Below are positions 56,564-64,000 of a stretch of DNA of 64,000 nucleotides, piece by piece. The translations under genes and the position numbers were made by a program. A model generated the notes under the pieces. It was not told where the DNA came from. It worked only from the letters and a program-made list of their open reading frames with translations, and made no database searches. Every line of letters begins with the position of its first letter. The stretch's first letter is position 1. Location of the stretch: positions 248,001 to 312,000 of the forward strand of contig NZ_OAML01000003.1 in NCBI RefSeq assembly GCF_900199435.1, in the 5' to 3' direction. The stretch comes from Pygmaiobacter massiliensis. GTDB lineage: Bacteria > Bacillota > Clostridia > Oscillospirales > Ruminococcaceae.

Positions 56564-58717
56564 ATGGAACTGAAAATTGCACTTGCGGGTAACCCCAACT
56601 GCGGCAAAACAACATTATTTAATGACCTCACCGGGTCAAACCAATATGTAGGCAACTGGCCCGGCGTTACAGTAGAGAAAAAAGAAGGCAAGCTGAAAAA
56701 GCACAAAGGCGTTACTATTCAGGATTTGCCCGGCATCTACTCGCTTTCGCCCTACACTTTAGAGGAGGTCGTCGCGCGCGGCTATCTCGTCAACGAAAAA
56801 CCGGACGCAATTCTCAACATCGTGGACGGTACCAACATTGAGCGAAACCTTTACTTGACCACCCAGTTGATTGAGTTGGGGCTGCCGGTCGTGGTAGCGG
56901 TTAACATGATTGACCTGGTGCGCAAAAACGGCGACAAAATCGACCTTGCAAAGCTGGGTGCGGCACTCGGCTGTGAAGTAGTTGAGATGAGCGCGCTGAA
57001 AGGCGAGGGCGGCATGGCAGCGGCAGAACGTGCCATTGCTGTGGCACAGCAGTATCAGCATCAGGAGCTGCCCCACGTGTTTACCGGCAGTGTGGAGCAC
57101 GCACTTGCTCATATTGAAGAGTCGATTTCTGGCCGGGTGGATGCCCGCAACCTGCGCTGGTACGCGATTAAACTGTTTGAGCGCGATGCCAAGGTAGAAG
57201 AAGAGTTGGCACTGGATGAAAGCCTCAAACAGCACCTCCAAGCACATATTGCAGACTGTGAAACCGAGCTGGACGACGATGCAGAAAGTATTATCACCAA
57301 CCAGCGCTATGCGTACATCAGTAAAGTAGTGGATTCGGCCGTCAAAAAGAAAGCGGCGAAACACAGTCTTTCCACCTCTGATAAAATCGACCGCTTTGTC
57401 ACCAACCGGATTCTGGCCCTGCCTATTTTTGTGGGTGTGATGTGGTTGGTTTACACGATTGCCATTGGCACGCTGGGCGATTTTCTCACCGGCTGGACCA
57501 ATGACACGCTGTTTGGCGAGATGATTCTCGGCAGCCTGCGCGACTGGATGGTGGGCGCAGAGATGGCTCCCTGGCTGGTTGGGCTGGTTGTAGACGGCAT
57601 TGTGGCAGGCGTGGGCGCTGTTATCGGCTTTGTGCCGCAGATGCTGGTCCTGTTCCTGATGCTTTCGATGCTGGAAGACTGCGGCTATATGGCACGCGTT
57701 GCTTTCATCATGGACCGCATTTTCCGCAAAGTTGGGCTTTCGGGCAAAAGCTTTATTCCGATGCTCGTGGCTTCTGGCTGCGGCGTGCCGGGTGTTATGG
57801 CATCCCGCACCATTGAAAATGACCGCGACCGCAAAATGACGATTATGACCACCTGCTTTATTCCCTGTGGTGCAAAGATGCCGATTATTGCGCTGTTTGC
57901 CGGCGCACTGTTTGGCGGCAGCGGCTGGGTTGCCGTTTCGGCCTACTTTATCGGTGTTGCAGCGGTTATCGTTTCGGGCATCATGCTCAAAAAAACCAAA
58001 TTGTTTGCGGGCGATCCGGCTCCGTTTGTTATGGAGCTGCCCGCCTACCACGTGCCCAGCGCATCTAACGTGCTACACGCTACTTGGGAGCGCGGCTGGA
58101 GCTTTATCAAGCGTGCCGGTACCGTAATTCTCGCTTCCAGCGTTATTCTGTGGTTCTTGCAGAGCTTTGGCGTTGTGGATGGTGTCTTTGGCATGGTGGA
58201 CGACAATAACACCAGCTTGCTCGCATCCATCGGCAGAGTAGTTGCACCCATCTTTGCTCCGCTTGGCTTTGGTGGCTGGCAGGCAGCTGTCGCAACCTTT
58301 ACCGGCTTAATTGCAAAAGAAAACGTTGTGGGCACCTTTGGCGTGCTGTATGGCTTTGCTGAAGTGGCAGAGGATGGCGCCGAGATTTGGTCACTGTTGG
58401 CTGCCGACTTTACCCGCCTGAGCGCTTACAGCTTTATGGTGTTTAACCTGCTGTGCGCCCCCTGCTTTGCTGCGATGGGTGCCATTAAGCGCGAAATGAA
58501 CAGCCCGAGATGGACCTTCATCGCAATTGGCTACATGTGCGGTTTCGCTTATGTCATTTCGCTGATTGTTTACCAGCTTGGCCTGCTGTTTACCGGTGGC
58601 GGCTTTGGCATTGGCGCCGTGGTGGCAGTGGCATTGGTAGCTCTGCTGTGCTGGTTGCTGGCACGCAAACCCCAACACGAGCTTGCTGCGCGCACCGGTG
58701 CGAAATTGAAAGATTAG
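56564..58717 (+). CDS. feoB: Ferrous iron transporter FeoB, intact paralogue
   Basis: A 717-residue FeoB. The G domain has G1 AGNPNCGKTTLF, switch NWPGVTVE, G3 DLPGIYSL, G4 VAVNMIDLV; the helical insertion domain spans about residues 170-270. The permease follows with VRFVTNRILALPIFVGVMW and the gate motifs SFIPMLVASGCGVPGVMASRTI and TTCFIPCGAKMPI. It takes up Fe2+ under anaerobic conditions. It is intact and 3 kb from the copy cut by the prophage, from which it differs clearly in sequence, so this is an old paralogue pair. Confidence 0.96.
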   Translation: MELKIALAGNPNCGKTTLFNDLTGSNQYVGNWPGVTVEKKEGKLKKHKGVTIQDLPGIYSLSPYTLEEVVARGYLVNEKPDAILNIVDGTNIERNLYLTTQLIELGLPVVVAVNMIDLVRKNGDKIDLAKLGAALGCEVVEMSALKGEGGMAAAERAIAVAQQYQHQELPHVFTGSVEHALAHIEESISGRVDARNLRWYAIKLFERDAKVEEELALDESLKQHLQAHIADCETELDDDAESIITNQRYAYISKVVDSAVKKKAAKHSLSTSDKIDRFVTNRILALPIFVGVMWLVYTIAIGTLGDFLTGWTNDTLFGEMILGSLRDWMVGAEMAPWLVGLVVDGIVAGVGAVIGFVPQMLVLFLMLSMLEDCGYMARVAFIMDRIFRKVGLSGKSFIPMLVASGCGVPGVMASRTIENDRDRKMTIMTTCFIPCGAKMPIIALFAGALFGGSGWVAVSAYFIGVAAVIVSGIMLKKTKLFAGDPAPFVMELPAYHVPSASNVLHATWERGWSFIKRAGTVILASSVILWFLQSFGVVDGVFGMVDDNNTSLLASIGRVVAPIFAPLGFGGWQAAVATFTGLIAKENVVGTFGVLYGFAEVAEDGAEIWSLLAADFTRLSAYSFMVFNLLCAPCFAAMGAIKREMNSPRWTFIAIGYMCGFAYVISLIVYQLGLLFTGGGFGIGAVVAVALVALLCWLLARKPQHELAARTGAKLKD

Positions 58718-58728
58718 GAGGCTTATTT

Positions 58729-58881
58729 ATGAATTTACCGACCTTGATTGGTGCGGTGGTCGTTTTTGCTGTTGTGGCGGCGATCATCCTCAAAGGCATC
58801 TATAATAAAAAACATCACCGCAGCAGTTGTGGCTGCGGCTGCGAAGGCTGCTCTGCTTCGGGGTCGTGCCATTCGCACTAA
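58729..58881 (+). CDS. FeoB-associated Cys-rich membrane protein
   Basis: A 50-residue protein with one membrane helix (residues 4-23, PTLIGAVVVFAVVAAIILKG), a basic KKHHRSS segment and a Cys-rich tail (SCGCGCEGCSASGSCHSH). This matches the FeoB-associated Cys-rich family found directly after feoB in many anaerobes; it may present or receive iron. AGGAGG precedes the ATG. Confidence 0.9.
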   Translation: MNLPTLIGAVVVFAVVAAIILKGIYNKKHHRSSCGCGCEGCSASGSCHSH

Positions 58882-58885
58882 ACCG

Positions 58886-58921
58886 AAGAGCGTGGGCACA
58901 AGGTGGCTCACGCTCTTTTTT
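58886..58921 (+). terminator. Terminator of the intact feo operon
   Basis: AAGAGCGTG pairs with CACGCTCTT, followed by a T run. Confidence 0.85.
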
Positions 58922-58979
58922 TGAAAATCAGCCGTGCGGCTCGGGCCAGAAAGTTTTGGGAAAGTAAGAGGAAAAAGCT

Positions 58980-59618
58980 ATGCGTGATGCGAAACATCTG
59001 CTGATTTACCATGACCTTGTTGCCGGTATTGTGGCAGCAATGGAAGCGCGCGACCCCTATACTGCAAGTCACTCGATGCGGGTAGCAGAGCTGACGCAGC
59101 GGCTTTGCCGCGTTCTGCCGCTGGGTACAGATACGGCAGAAATTATACATATTGCTGCTCACTTCCACGACATCGGCAAAATTGGCGTTGAGGATGCTGT
59201 TTTGCGAAAGCAAGGCCCTTTGAATGAAAGTGAGTGGCAAAAAATGCGGCTGCACCCGGTTATTGGCAGCGATATTCTTCGCCGGGTAGATTGCTTTGAC
59301 GAGATTGCGGGCATCGTTCGCTCTCATCATGAGCGGTGGGATGGCGGCGGCTATCCGGATGGACTTGCAGATGCGCAGATTCCTTACGGGGCACGGGTGA
59401 TTGCGGTGGCAGATTCGATTGATGCGATGTGCAGCGACCGCAGCTACCGCAAGGGACTTTCTGCCGAGCAATGCAAAAAAGAAATCGCCTGTAATGCCGG
59501 GGTTCGGTACGATCCGCAAATTGCCGCCGCCGCGGTGGCGCATTGGGAAGAACTGCTGGGGGGCTTTTATGAGGCAAGCATTACGCACAGCTCCTTGGTG
59601 TTTTCGTTTGTGGGTTGA
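58980..59618 (+). CDS. HD-GYP-domain phosphodiesterase
   Basis: A 212-residue protein made of a single HD-GYP domain. The metal site is IAAHFHDIGKIGVED, with KQGPLNESEWQKMRLHP and the GYP motif HHERWDGGGYPDGL. It should hydrolyse cyclic di-GMP. It has no sensor domain. AGAGG lies 7 bases before the ATG. Confidence 0.9.
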   Translation: MRDAKHLLIYHDLVAGIVAAMEARDPYTASHSMRVAELTQRLCRVLPLGTDTAEIIHIAAHFHDIGKIGVEDAVLRKQGPLNESEWQKMRLHPVIGSDILRRVDCFDEIAGIVRSHHERWDGGGYPDGLADAQIPYGARVIAVADSIDAMCSDRSYRKGLSAEQCKKEIACNAGVRYDPQIAAAAVAHWEELLGGFYEASITHSSLVFSFVG

Positions 59619-59688
59619 CTTTTTTCCGCCGTGGCGCTTATACTTAAAAACATCTATTGAAATGTGAAAATGCAGGAGGAAAACGCTG

Positions 59689-60084
59689 ATGGAAAAACCG
59701 ACCGAGTACACCCTTACCTGGACCGTGACCGATGACATGACCGCCAAACGGATTGGCAGCGCCGGTTCCAAAATTTTTTCTACCCCCAACATGGTGGCGC
59801 TAATGGAAGGCGCTGCTTTAGAGCTTGCAAAAGCCTATCTTGATGAGGGTATGACCACCGTAGGGGCAGAGGTCCATGTGCGTCATCTTTCCGCAACACC
59901 CGTTGGCATGCAGGTAAGCGCTACGGCTCGCCTGCGCAGCATTGAGCGCCGCAAAATGTGGTTTGACATTGAAGTAAATGATGAAAAAGGCAAATGCGGC
60001 GAAGGATCGCATCTGCGCATCATGGTTTCTAATGCACAAATCGGCGCAAAAGCTGAAGCAAAGCTGGAGACTGAAGCAAAATAA
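59689..60084 (+). CDS. Hotdog thioesterase, fluoroacetyl-CoA thioesterase (FlK)-like
   Basis: A 131-residue hotdog-fold protein. The FlK-like features are FSTPNMVALMEGAALELAKAYL (with Thr and Glu) and VGAEVHVRHLSATPVGMQVSATARL, with the active-site His region VRHLSATP. FlK-type members hydrolyse small acyl-CoAs; the substrate here is unknown. AGGAGG precedes the ATG. Confidence 0.85.
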   Translation: MEKPTEYTLTWTVTDDMTAKRIGSAGSKIFSTPNMVALMEGAALELAKAYLDEGMTTVGAEVHVRHLSATPVGMQVSATARLRSIERRKMWFDIEVNDEKGKCGEGSHLRIMVSNAQIGAKAEAKLETEAK

Positions 60085-60115
60085 TTAGCGCGGTACTAAG
60101 GTGAATGAAGCGAGA

Positions 60116-60150
60116 AGTGGCTGTTCGTACGAGCGGCCGCTTTTTGTTTT
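60116..60150 (+). terminator. Terminator after the thioesterase
   Basis: AGTGGC pairs with GCCGCT (one G-T pair), followed by TTTTTGTTTT. Confidence 0.65.
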
Positions 60151-60312
60151 GCCTGAAAAGTTTTGGGGCTTGTGCACCAAACCCGCTTTTGGTATGCTGA
60201 ATGAAAATAGAAAAATAGATTTTCGGCAACACTGCAGATCGTTTCGCACGCGCATCACAGAAAACGAGGCAAATGTTAGAGCGCATGGCGCTAAGAAAGG
60301 ACGGGCACAGAA

Positions 60313-60675
60313 ATGAAGAAAAGAAAATACCTGATGGGTGCTTTTTTGCTTTTGATTTTTGCACTTGGGCTGGCCTATTATTTCAAGCCAATGACGATGA
60401 ACGATATTTATGACAAGCCGAACTTTAAAGGAACTGTCGTGCAGGTGAGCGAGGGGGCTATTCTTGTTGAGGTAGACCCAGAGGAAGACGAAATCAAAAG
60501 CAGCGATTTGATTTCGGTTTCGCTTGAGGTGCAGCTGAAAGACAGCATGACTGATTTTAAACCAGGCGACAGGGTAGGGGTTTACTACAACGGAGAGATT
60601 GCGGAAAGCTACCCTGCCCAGATACACACCGTATATGCCATTTTGCTGGTAGAGGGCAGAAATGTTGAACCGTAG
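60313..60675 (+). CDS. Small membrane-anchored protein, DUF3221-like
   Basis: A 120-residue protein with a basic start, a membrane anchor at residues 6-24 (YLMGAFLLLIFALGLAYYF) and an external OB/beta-barrel-like domain (KGTVVQVSEGAILVEVDPEEDEIKSSDLISVSLE; FKPGDRVGVYYNGEI). This resembles DUF3221/YobA proteins of Firmicutes, whose role is unknown. The upstream 228 bases carry the terminator and no other frame. Confidence 0.75.
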   Translation: MKKRKYLMGAFLLLIFALGLAYYFKPMTMNDIYDKPNFKGTVVQVSEGAILVEVDPEEDEIKSSDLISVSLEVQLKDSMTDFKPGDRVGVYYNGEIAESYPAQIHTVYAILLVEGRNVEP

Positions 60676-60686
60676 CAAATGCCAAA

Positions 60687-60727
60687 AGAAAAGCACCCGC
60701 AGCTTATATGCAGCGGGTGCTCTTTTA
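60687..60727. terminator. Bidirectional terminator before clpB
   Basis: AAGCACCCGC pairs with GCGGGTGCT; T runs on both strands, serving the DUF3221-like gene and the convergent clpB. Confidence 0.85.
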
Positions 60728-60761
60728 TTTGGTTTGCGGCAACTGCCGGTGGCAGCGCTTG

Positions 60762-63368
60762 TTAGTTGCCAATCGAAACAGTCAGGCTTCCGTTTTCCAC
60801 GCCGACACGCAGTGTGGAATCAGGTGCCGGGTCGCCGGAAAGAATCGCGCGGGCGATTGCCGTTTCAACACGGTTTTGGATAAATCGTTTCAGCGGACGC
60901 GCACCATAAATGGGGTCATAGCCGTTTTCGATGATAAAGGTTTTCGCTTCGTCGCTCATCTCAAGATGCAGCTGTTTTGCCGCAAGGCGGCTGGCCAGGC
61001 TCTTGAGCATCAGCTCTACGATGCTGCCAATCTCATCTTTTGCGAGCGGTTTGTAAAGCACAATCTCGTCCAGACGGTTGAGAAACTCGGGGCGGAAAGA
61101 GGTTTTCAGCAGGTGGTCGATCTCGTCCTTTGCCTGCTGGGTAATCTCGCCAGCCGGGCCAATGCCTTCCAGCAGATAAGAGCTGCCGAGGTTGCTGGTG
61201 AGAATAATAATGGTGTTTTTAAAGTCCACCGTGCGGCCTTGGCTGTCGGTTACGCGGCCGTCATCCAGAATTTGCAGCAGCACGTTAAAAACGTCGGGGT
61301 GTGCTTTTTCAATCTCGTCAAAAAGCAGCACGCTATACGGTTTGCGGCGCACAGCCTCGGTCAGCTGACCGCCCTCCTCATAGCCCACATATCCCGGAGG
61401 AGCACCGAGCAGACGCGAGACGGAGAACTTCTCCATATACTCGCTCATGTCGATGCGGACGATGTTCTTTTCGTCGTCAAACAGTACCTCAGCAAGAGCT
61501 TTTGCAAGCTCGGTTTTACCAACACCGGTAGGACCGAGGAAGAGGAAGCTGCCAATCGGACGATTTTCACTCGCAATGCCGGCGCGGCTGCGCAGAATTG
61601 CTTCGCTTACCTTGGTGACAGCCTCGTTCTGGCCGATGACGCGGTGATGCAGCTCTTCGTCGAGATGCAGCAGTTTCTGGCGTTCACCCTCCATTAATTT
61701 CGAGACAGGGATACCGGTCCAGCGACCTACAATGCGGGCAATCTCCTCTTCGGTTACTTTGTCACGCAGCAGGGTGGCGGTTTGCTCGGTCTGCTCTGCG
61801 GCACGCTCGCTTTCCTCGAGTTGCTTTTGCAGCTCGGGCAGGCGGCCGTATTTCAGCTCGGCGGCCTTGTTCAGGTCATACTCGCGCTGGGCTTTTTCGA
61901 TTTCCGCATTTACCTGCTCAATCTCTTCGCGCAGTTTCTGAGATTTGCCAATGGTGGTTTTTTCATTTTCCCACTTTGCTTTCATCTCGGCAAATTCGCT
62001 GCGTAGCTCGGCCAGCTTTGCCTGCATTTCTGCAAGGCGCTCTTTCGACAGCTTATCATCCTCTTTTTTGAGGCTGGCCTCTTCTATTTCGTGCTGCATA
62101 ATCTGCCGCTTGATGTCCTCCATCTCAGCGGGCATGCTGTCCATCTCGGTGCGAATCGAAGCACAGGCCTCGTCGACCAGGTCGATGGCCTTATCCGGCA
62201 GAAAACGGTCGCTGATATAGCGGTTGGAGAGGGTAGCGGCGGCGATGAGCGCACCGTCCTGAATTTTAACGCCGTGGAATACCTCATACCGCTCTTTCAA
62301 GCCACGCAGGATGCTGATGGTGTCCTCCACCGTCGGCTCACTGACCATAACAGGCTGGAACCGGCGCTCGAGTGCGGCATCTTTTTCGACGTACTGGCGG
62401 TACTCATTTAAGGTAGTGGCACCGATGCAGTGCAGTTCGCCGCGAGCCAGCAGCGGTTTCAGCAGGTTGCCAGCGTCCATTGCGCCGTCGGTTTTACCTG
62501 CCCCCACGATGGTGTGCAGCTCATCGATAAAGAGGATAATGCGGCCCTCGCTCTTTTTCACCTCTTCGAGCACTGCTTTCAGCCGCTCTTCAAACTCGCC
62601 GCGGTATTTTGCACCCGCAACAAGTGCGCCCATATCAAGCGAGAAAACCGTGCGGTCTTTCAAGCCCTCCGGCACATCGCCGGCGACAATGCGCTGGGCA
62701 AGGCCCTCGGCAATGGCAGTTTTGCCAACGCCCGGCTCGCCGATGAGCACGGGGTTGTTTTTTGTTTTACGCGAGAGGATTCGAATCGTGTTACGGATTT
62801 CCGCATCTCGCCCGATCACCGGGTCGAGCTTATGGTTCTTTGCAAGCTCAACGAGATCCTGACCGTACTTTTTGAGCACGTCGTAGGTGTTTTCGGGGTT
62901 TTCGCTGGTTACACGCTGGTTACCGCGCACGGTGGCAAGCGCAGTGAGAAATTTGTTTTTATCCAGGCCAAAGCGGGAAAAGATGCCGGTGACAGCATTG
63001 CCGCCTTCTTTAAAGAGGCCGAGCATCAGATGCTCCACCGAGATGTATTCGTCCTTCATCTCTGTGGCAGCTTTTTCTGCTGCGGCAAGGGTTTTGTCGG
63101 TTTGTTGGGAGATGTAGATTTTTTCTGGGTCGCGGCCGCTGCCGGTGACGCGGGGCAGTTTTTCCACCTCGGCAATGGCTGCGCGGCGCAGTGCTTCAGG
63201 GTCGGTCTCCATCTTTTTCATCAGCTGGGGAATCAGCCCCTCTCTGTCGCTTAATAGCGCGCAGAGCAGGTGCTGCGGCTCTAGCTGCTGGTTTGCGTAT
63301 TCGGTCGCAAGACTCTGGGCGCTTTGCAGCGTCACTTGCGACTTTTGGGTCAATTGATTCATGTTCAT
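60762..63368 (-). CDS. clpB: ClpB disaggregase (Hsp100)
   Basis: An 868-residue AAA+ chaperone. The N-domain is residues 1-145; NBD1 has Walker [15 protein letters not shown] and Walker [12 protein letters not shown]; the coiled-coil middle domain spans about 400-520 ([24 protein letters not shown]); NBD2 has [15 protein letters not shown] and [14 protein letters not shown]. It extracts proteins from aggregates together with DnaK. No CIRCE or CtsR box was found upstream. The third codon is also ATG, so the start may be there. Confidence 0.96.
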   Translation of the reverse strand: MNMNQLTQKSQVTLQSAQSLATEYANQQLEPQHLLCALLSDREGLIPQLMKKMETDPEALRRAAIAEVEKLPRVTGSGRDPEKIYISQQTDKTLAAAEKAATEMKDEYISVEHLMLGLFKEGGNAVTGIFSRFGLDKNKFLTALATVRGNQRVTSENPENTYDVLKKYGQDLVELAKNHKLDPVIGRDAEIRNTIRILSRKTKNNPVLIGEPGVGKTAIAEGLAQRIVAGDVPEGLKDRTVFSLDMGALVAGAKYRGEFEERLKAVLEEVKKSEGRIILFIDELHTIVGAGKTDGAMDAGNLLKPLLARGELHCIGATTLNEYRQYVEKDAALERRFQPVMVSEPTVEDTISILRGLKERYEVFHGVKIQDGALIAAATLSNRYISDRFLPDKAIDLVDEACASIRTEMDSMPAEMEDIKRQIMQHEIEEASLKKEDDKLSKERLAEMQAKLAELRSEFAEMKAKWENEKTTIGKSQKLREEIEQVNAEIEKAQREYDLNKAAELKYGRLPELQKQLEESERAAEQTEQTATLLRDKVTEEEIARIVGRWTGIPVSKLMEGERQKLLHLDEELHHRVIGQNEAVTKVSEAILRSRAGIASENRPIGSFLFLGPTGVGKTELAKALAEVLFDDEKNIVRIDMSEYMEKFSVSRLLGAPPGYVGYEEGGQLTEAVRRKPYSVLLFDEIEKAHPDVFNVLLQILDDGRVTDSQGRTVDFKNTIIILTSNLGSSYLLEGIGPAGEITQQAKDEIDHLLKTSFRPEFLNRLDEIVLYKPLAKDEIGSIVELMLKSLASRLAAKQLHLEMSDEAKTFIIENGYDPIYGARPLKRFIQNRVETAIARAILSGDPAPDSTLRVGVENGSLTVSIGN

Positions 63369-63388
63369 ACTGCACTCAAAGCCTTTCT

Positions 63389-63416
63389 TTTATATTTTAG
63401 TAGTGTGGAATTACAA
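63389..63416 (-). promoter_or_regulatory. Possible clpB promoter
   Basis: On the minus strand TTGTAA (63416-63411), 16-base spacer, TATAAA (63394-63389); it overlaps the stop of the upstream gene. Confidence 0.4.
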
Positions 63417-64000
63417 AGCAAGAATATGCGCGTTTTTCTTGGGGTGCGTCTCGCTGCCAAACACGCCATAGGCACTGCGAGCAGCCTCTTGCAGGTTGGG
63501 CAATCCGTCAAAATAAGCTTTCAGCGTTGCATCAAACAGGCTCAGGTATGCGGCAATCGCATCGCCCTGCTCGGCGGGAGCAAGCCCGTTGGGGCGGCGC
63601 AGGCTGCGCTCATAGCGGTCCTCATCGATGCGATAGCTGAGAAAGCGTCCCTCATGGAAATGCTGTTCTTCTAAATTCGCCCAAAAGCGGTAAAAGCCAT
63701 TCATTGCACTGCGCAATGCGGCAGACTGGCTGCGCAGCGACACCCGCAGCTGACCAAGGGAAAGCGGGTCTTCAGGTGTGAGATAAACGGCGTATTTTAC
63801 CGTTGGGTTATATTTGTAGGGAACAGCGCTTTTTAGTTGCAACAGTTCTTGGCTGGGCGGAAAAAGCAACTGCATTCGGCTGTGGAAATTTGCCATCTCT
63901 TCAATACGGCGAAAAATATCCGCCATCTGCTGGGCAGGGGTTTCACAGCATACATGCTGTGCCAAAATGCGGTCAATCATGCGCGAGCGGCTGATACCGG
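63411..64000 (-). CDS. Unrecognised protein, 5' end outside the window
   Basis: The frame is open through the end of the window (ISRSRMIDRILAQHVC), so the ATG at 63980 is probably internal and the protein is longer. About 195 residues are visible. They are soluble and mixed helical, with NPTVKYAVYLTPEDPLSLGQL and HEGRFLSYRIDEDRYERSLRRPNGL. No domain recognised. It lies upstream of clpB by about 40 bases in the same direction. Confidence 0.7.
   Translation of the reverse strand, partial: GISRSRMIDRILAQHVCCETPAQQMADIFRRIEEMANFHSRMQLLFPPSQELLQLKSAVPYKYNPTVKYAVYLTPEDPLSLGQLRVSLRSQSAALRSAMNGFYRFWANLEEQHFHEGRFLSYRIDEDRYERSLRRPNGLAPAEQGDAIAAYLSLFDATLKAYFDGLPNLQEAARSAYGVFGSETHPKKNAHILAL

Noticed and set aside
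60085-60696. Minus-strand frame of 203 codons opposite the DUF3221-like gene
   Set aside because: No ribosome site, crosses the thioesterase terminator, and the plus-strand gene has a clear signal anchor and domain.
63369-63420. CIRCE or CtsR box upstream of clpB
   Set aside because: Neither TTAGCACTC-N9-GAGTGCTAA nor the GGTCAAA repeats are present; only a weak promoter-like pair is seen.

Overview
The window looks like a chromosomal segment of an anaerobic low-to-mid GC Firmicute, most likely class Clostridia (Oscillospirales/Ruminococcaceae-like). The pointers are the anaerobic ribonucleotide reductase genes, FeoAB ferrous iron transport, AGGAGG-type ribosome binding sites with frequent GTG/TTG starts, TTGACA/TATAAT-type promoters, and a siphophage of the Firmicute type. 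This is inference from gene content; no rRNA is present to settle it.

Left chromosomal arm (1-22.7 kb): the C-terminal part of an MFS transporter, a GNAT acetyltransferase, adenine deaminase, a flavin reductase-like protein, a GGDEF protein, a polysaccharide flippase, a YgjP-type metallopeptidase, the anaerobic ribonucleotide reductase cluster, a chloramphenicol-acetyltransferase-like gene overlapping an AlaX editing protein, 4-alpha-glucanotransferase, a cytidylate-kinase-like protein, a CAT-anticodon tRNA, a structured RNA candidate that may be 6S RNA, and a two-component system divergent from a MacAB/YknXYZ-like export system. In the reductase cluster the glycyl-radical segment is missing from the large subunit and is encoded by a separate 53-codon gene between nrdD and nrdG.

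Prophage (about 22,687-52,656, 30 kb): a siphovirus integrated by a large serine recombinase inside a feoB gene. The C-terminal half of feoB lies at the left junction and the N-terminal half at the right junction, and excision across the shared CACAT core restores the reading frame. From right to left the prophage has integrase, lipoprotein, ImmA/IrrE peptidase and repressor (plus strand). A long leftward set of genes follows: small early genes, an HUH Rep-like protein next to inverted repeats, PcfJ-like and AbrB proteins, a late regulator, HNH and methyltransferase genes, terminase, portal, protease, capsid, tail genes with a -1 frameshift site, baseplate and fibre genes, holin and endolysin. 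A separate divergent mini-module at the left end pairs a small HTH gene with two tiny membrane-type peptides.

Right chromosomal arm (52.7-64 kb): the N-terminal feoB half with its feoA and a DtxR/MntR-type regulator, an isochorismatase-like hydrolase, a second DtxR-type regulator, and a second complete iron cluster (feoA, feoA, feoB, Cys-rich FeoB-associated protein) carrying repeated GTTAG-N6-CTAAC palindromes. Then come an HD-GYP protein, a FlK-like thioesterase, a small anchored protein, ClpB and the end of an unrecognised protein. The second, intact FeoB lies 3 kb from the interrupted one, so loss of the first could be buffered. GGDEF and HD-GYP proteins at the two ends suggest that cyclic di-GMP is made and degraded here.
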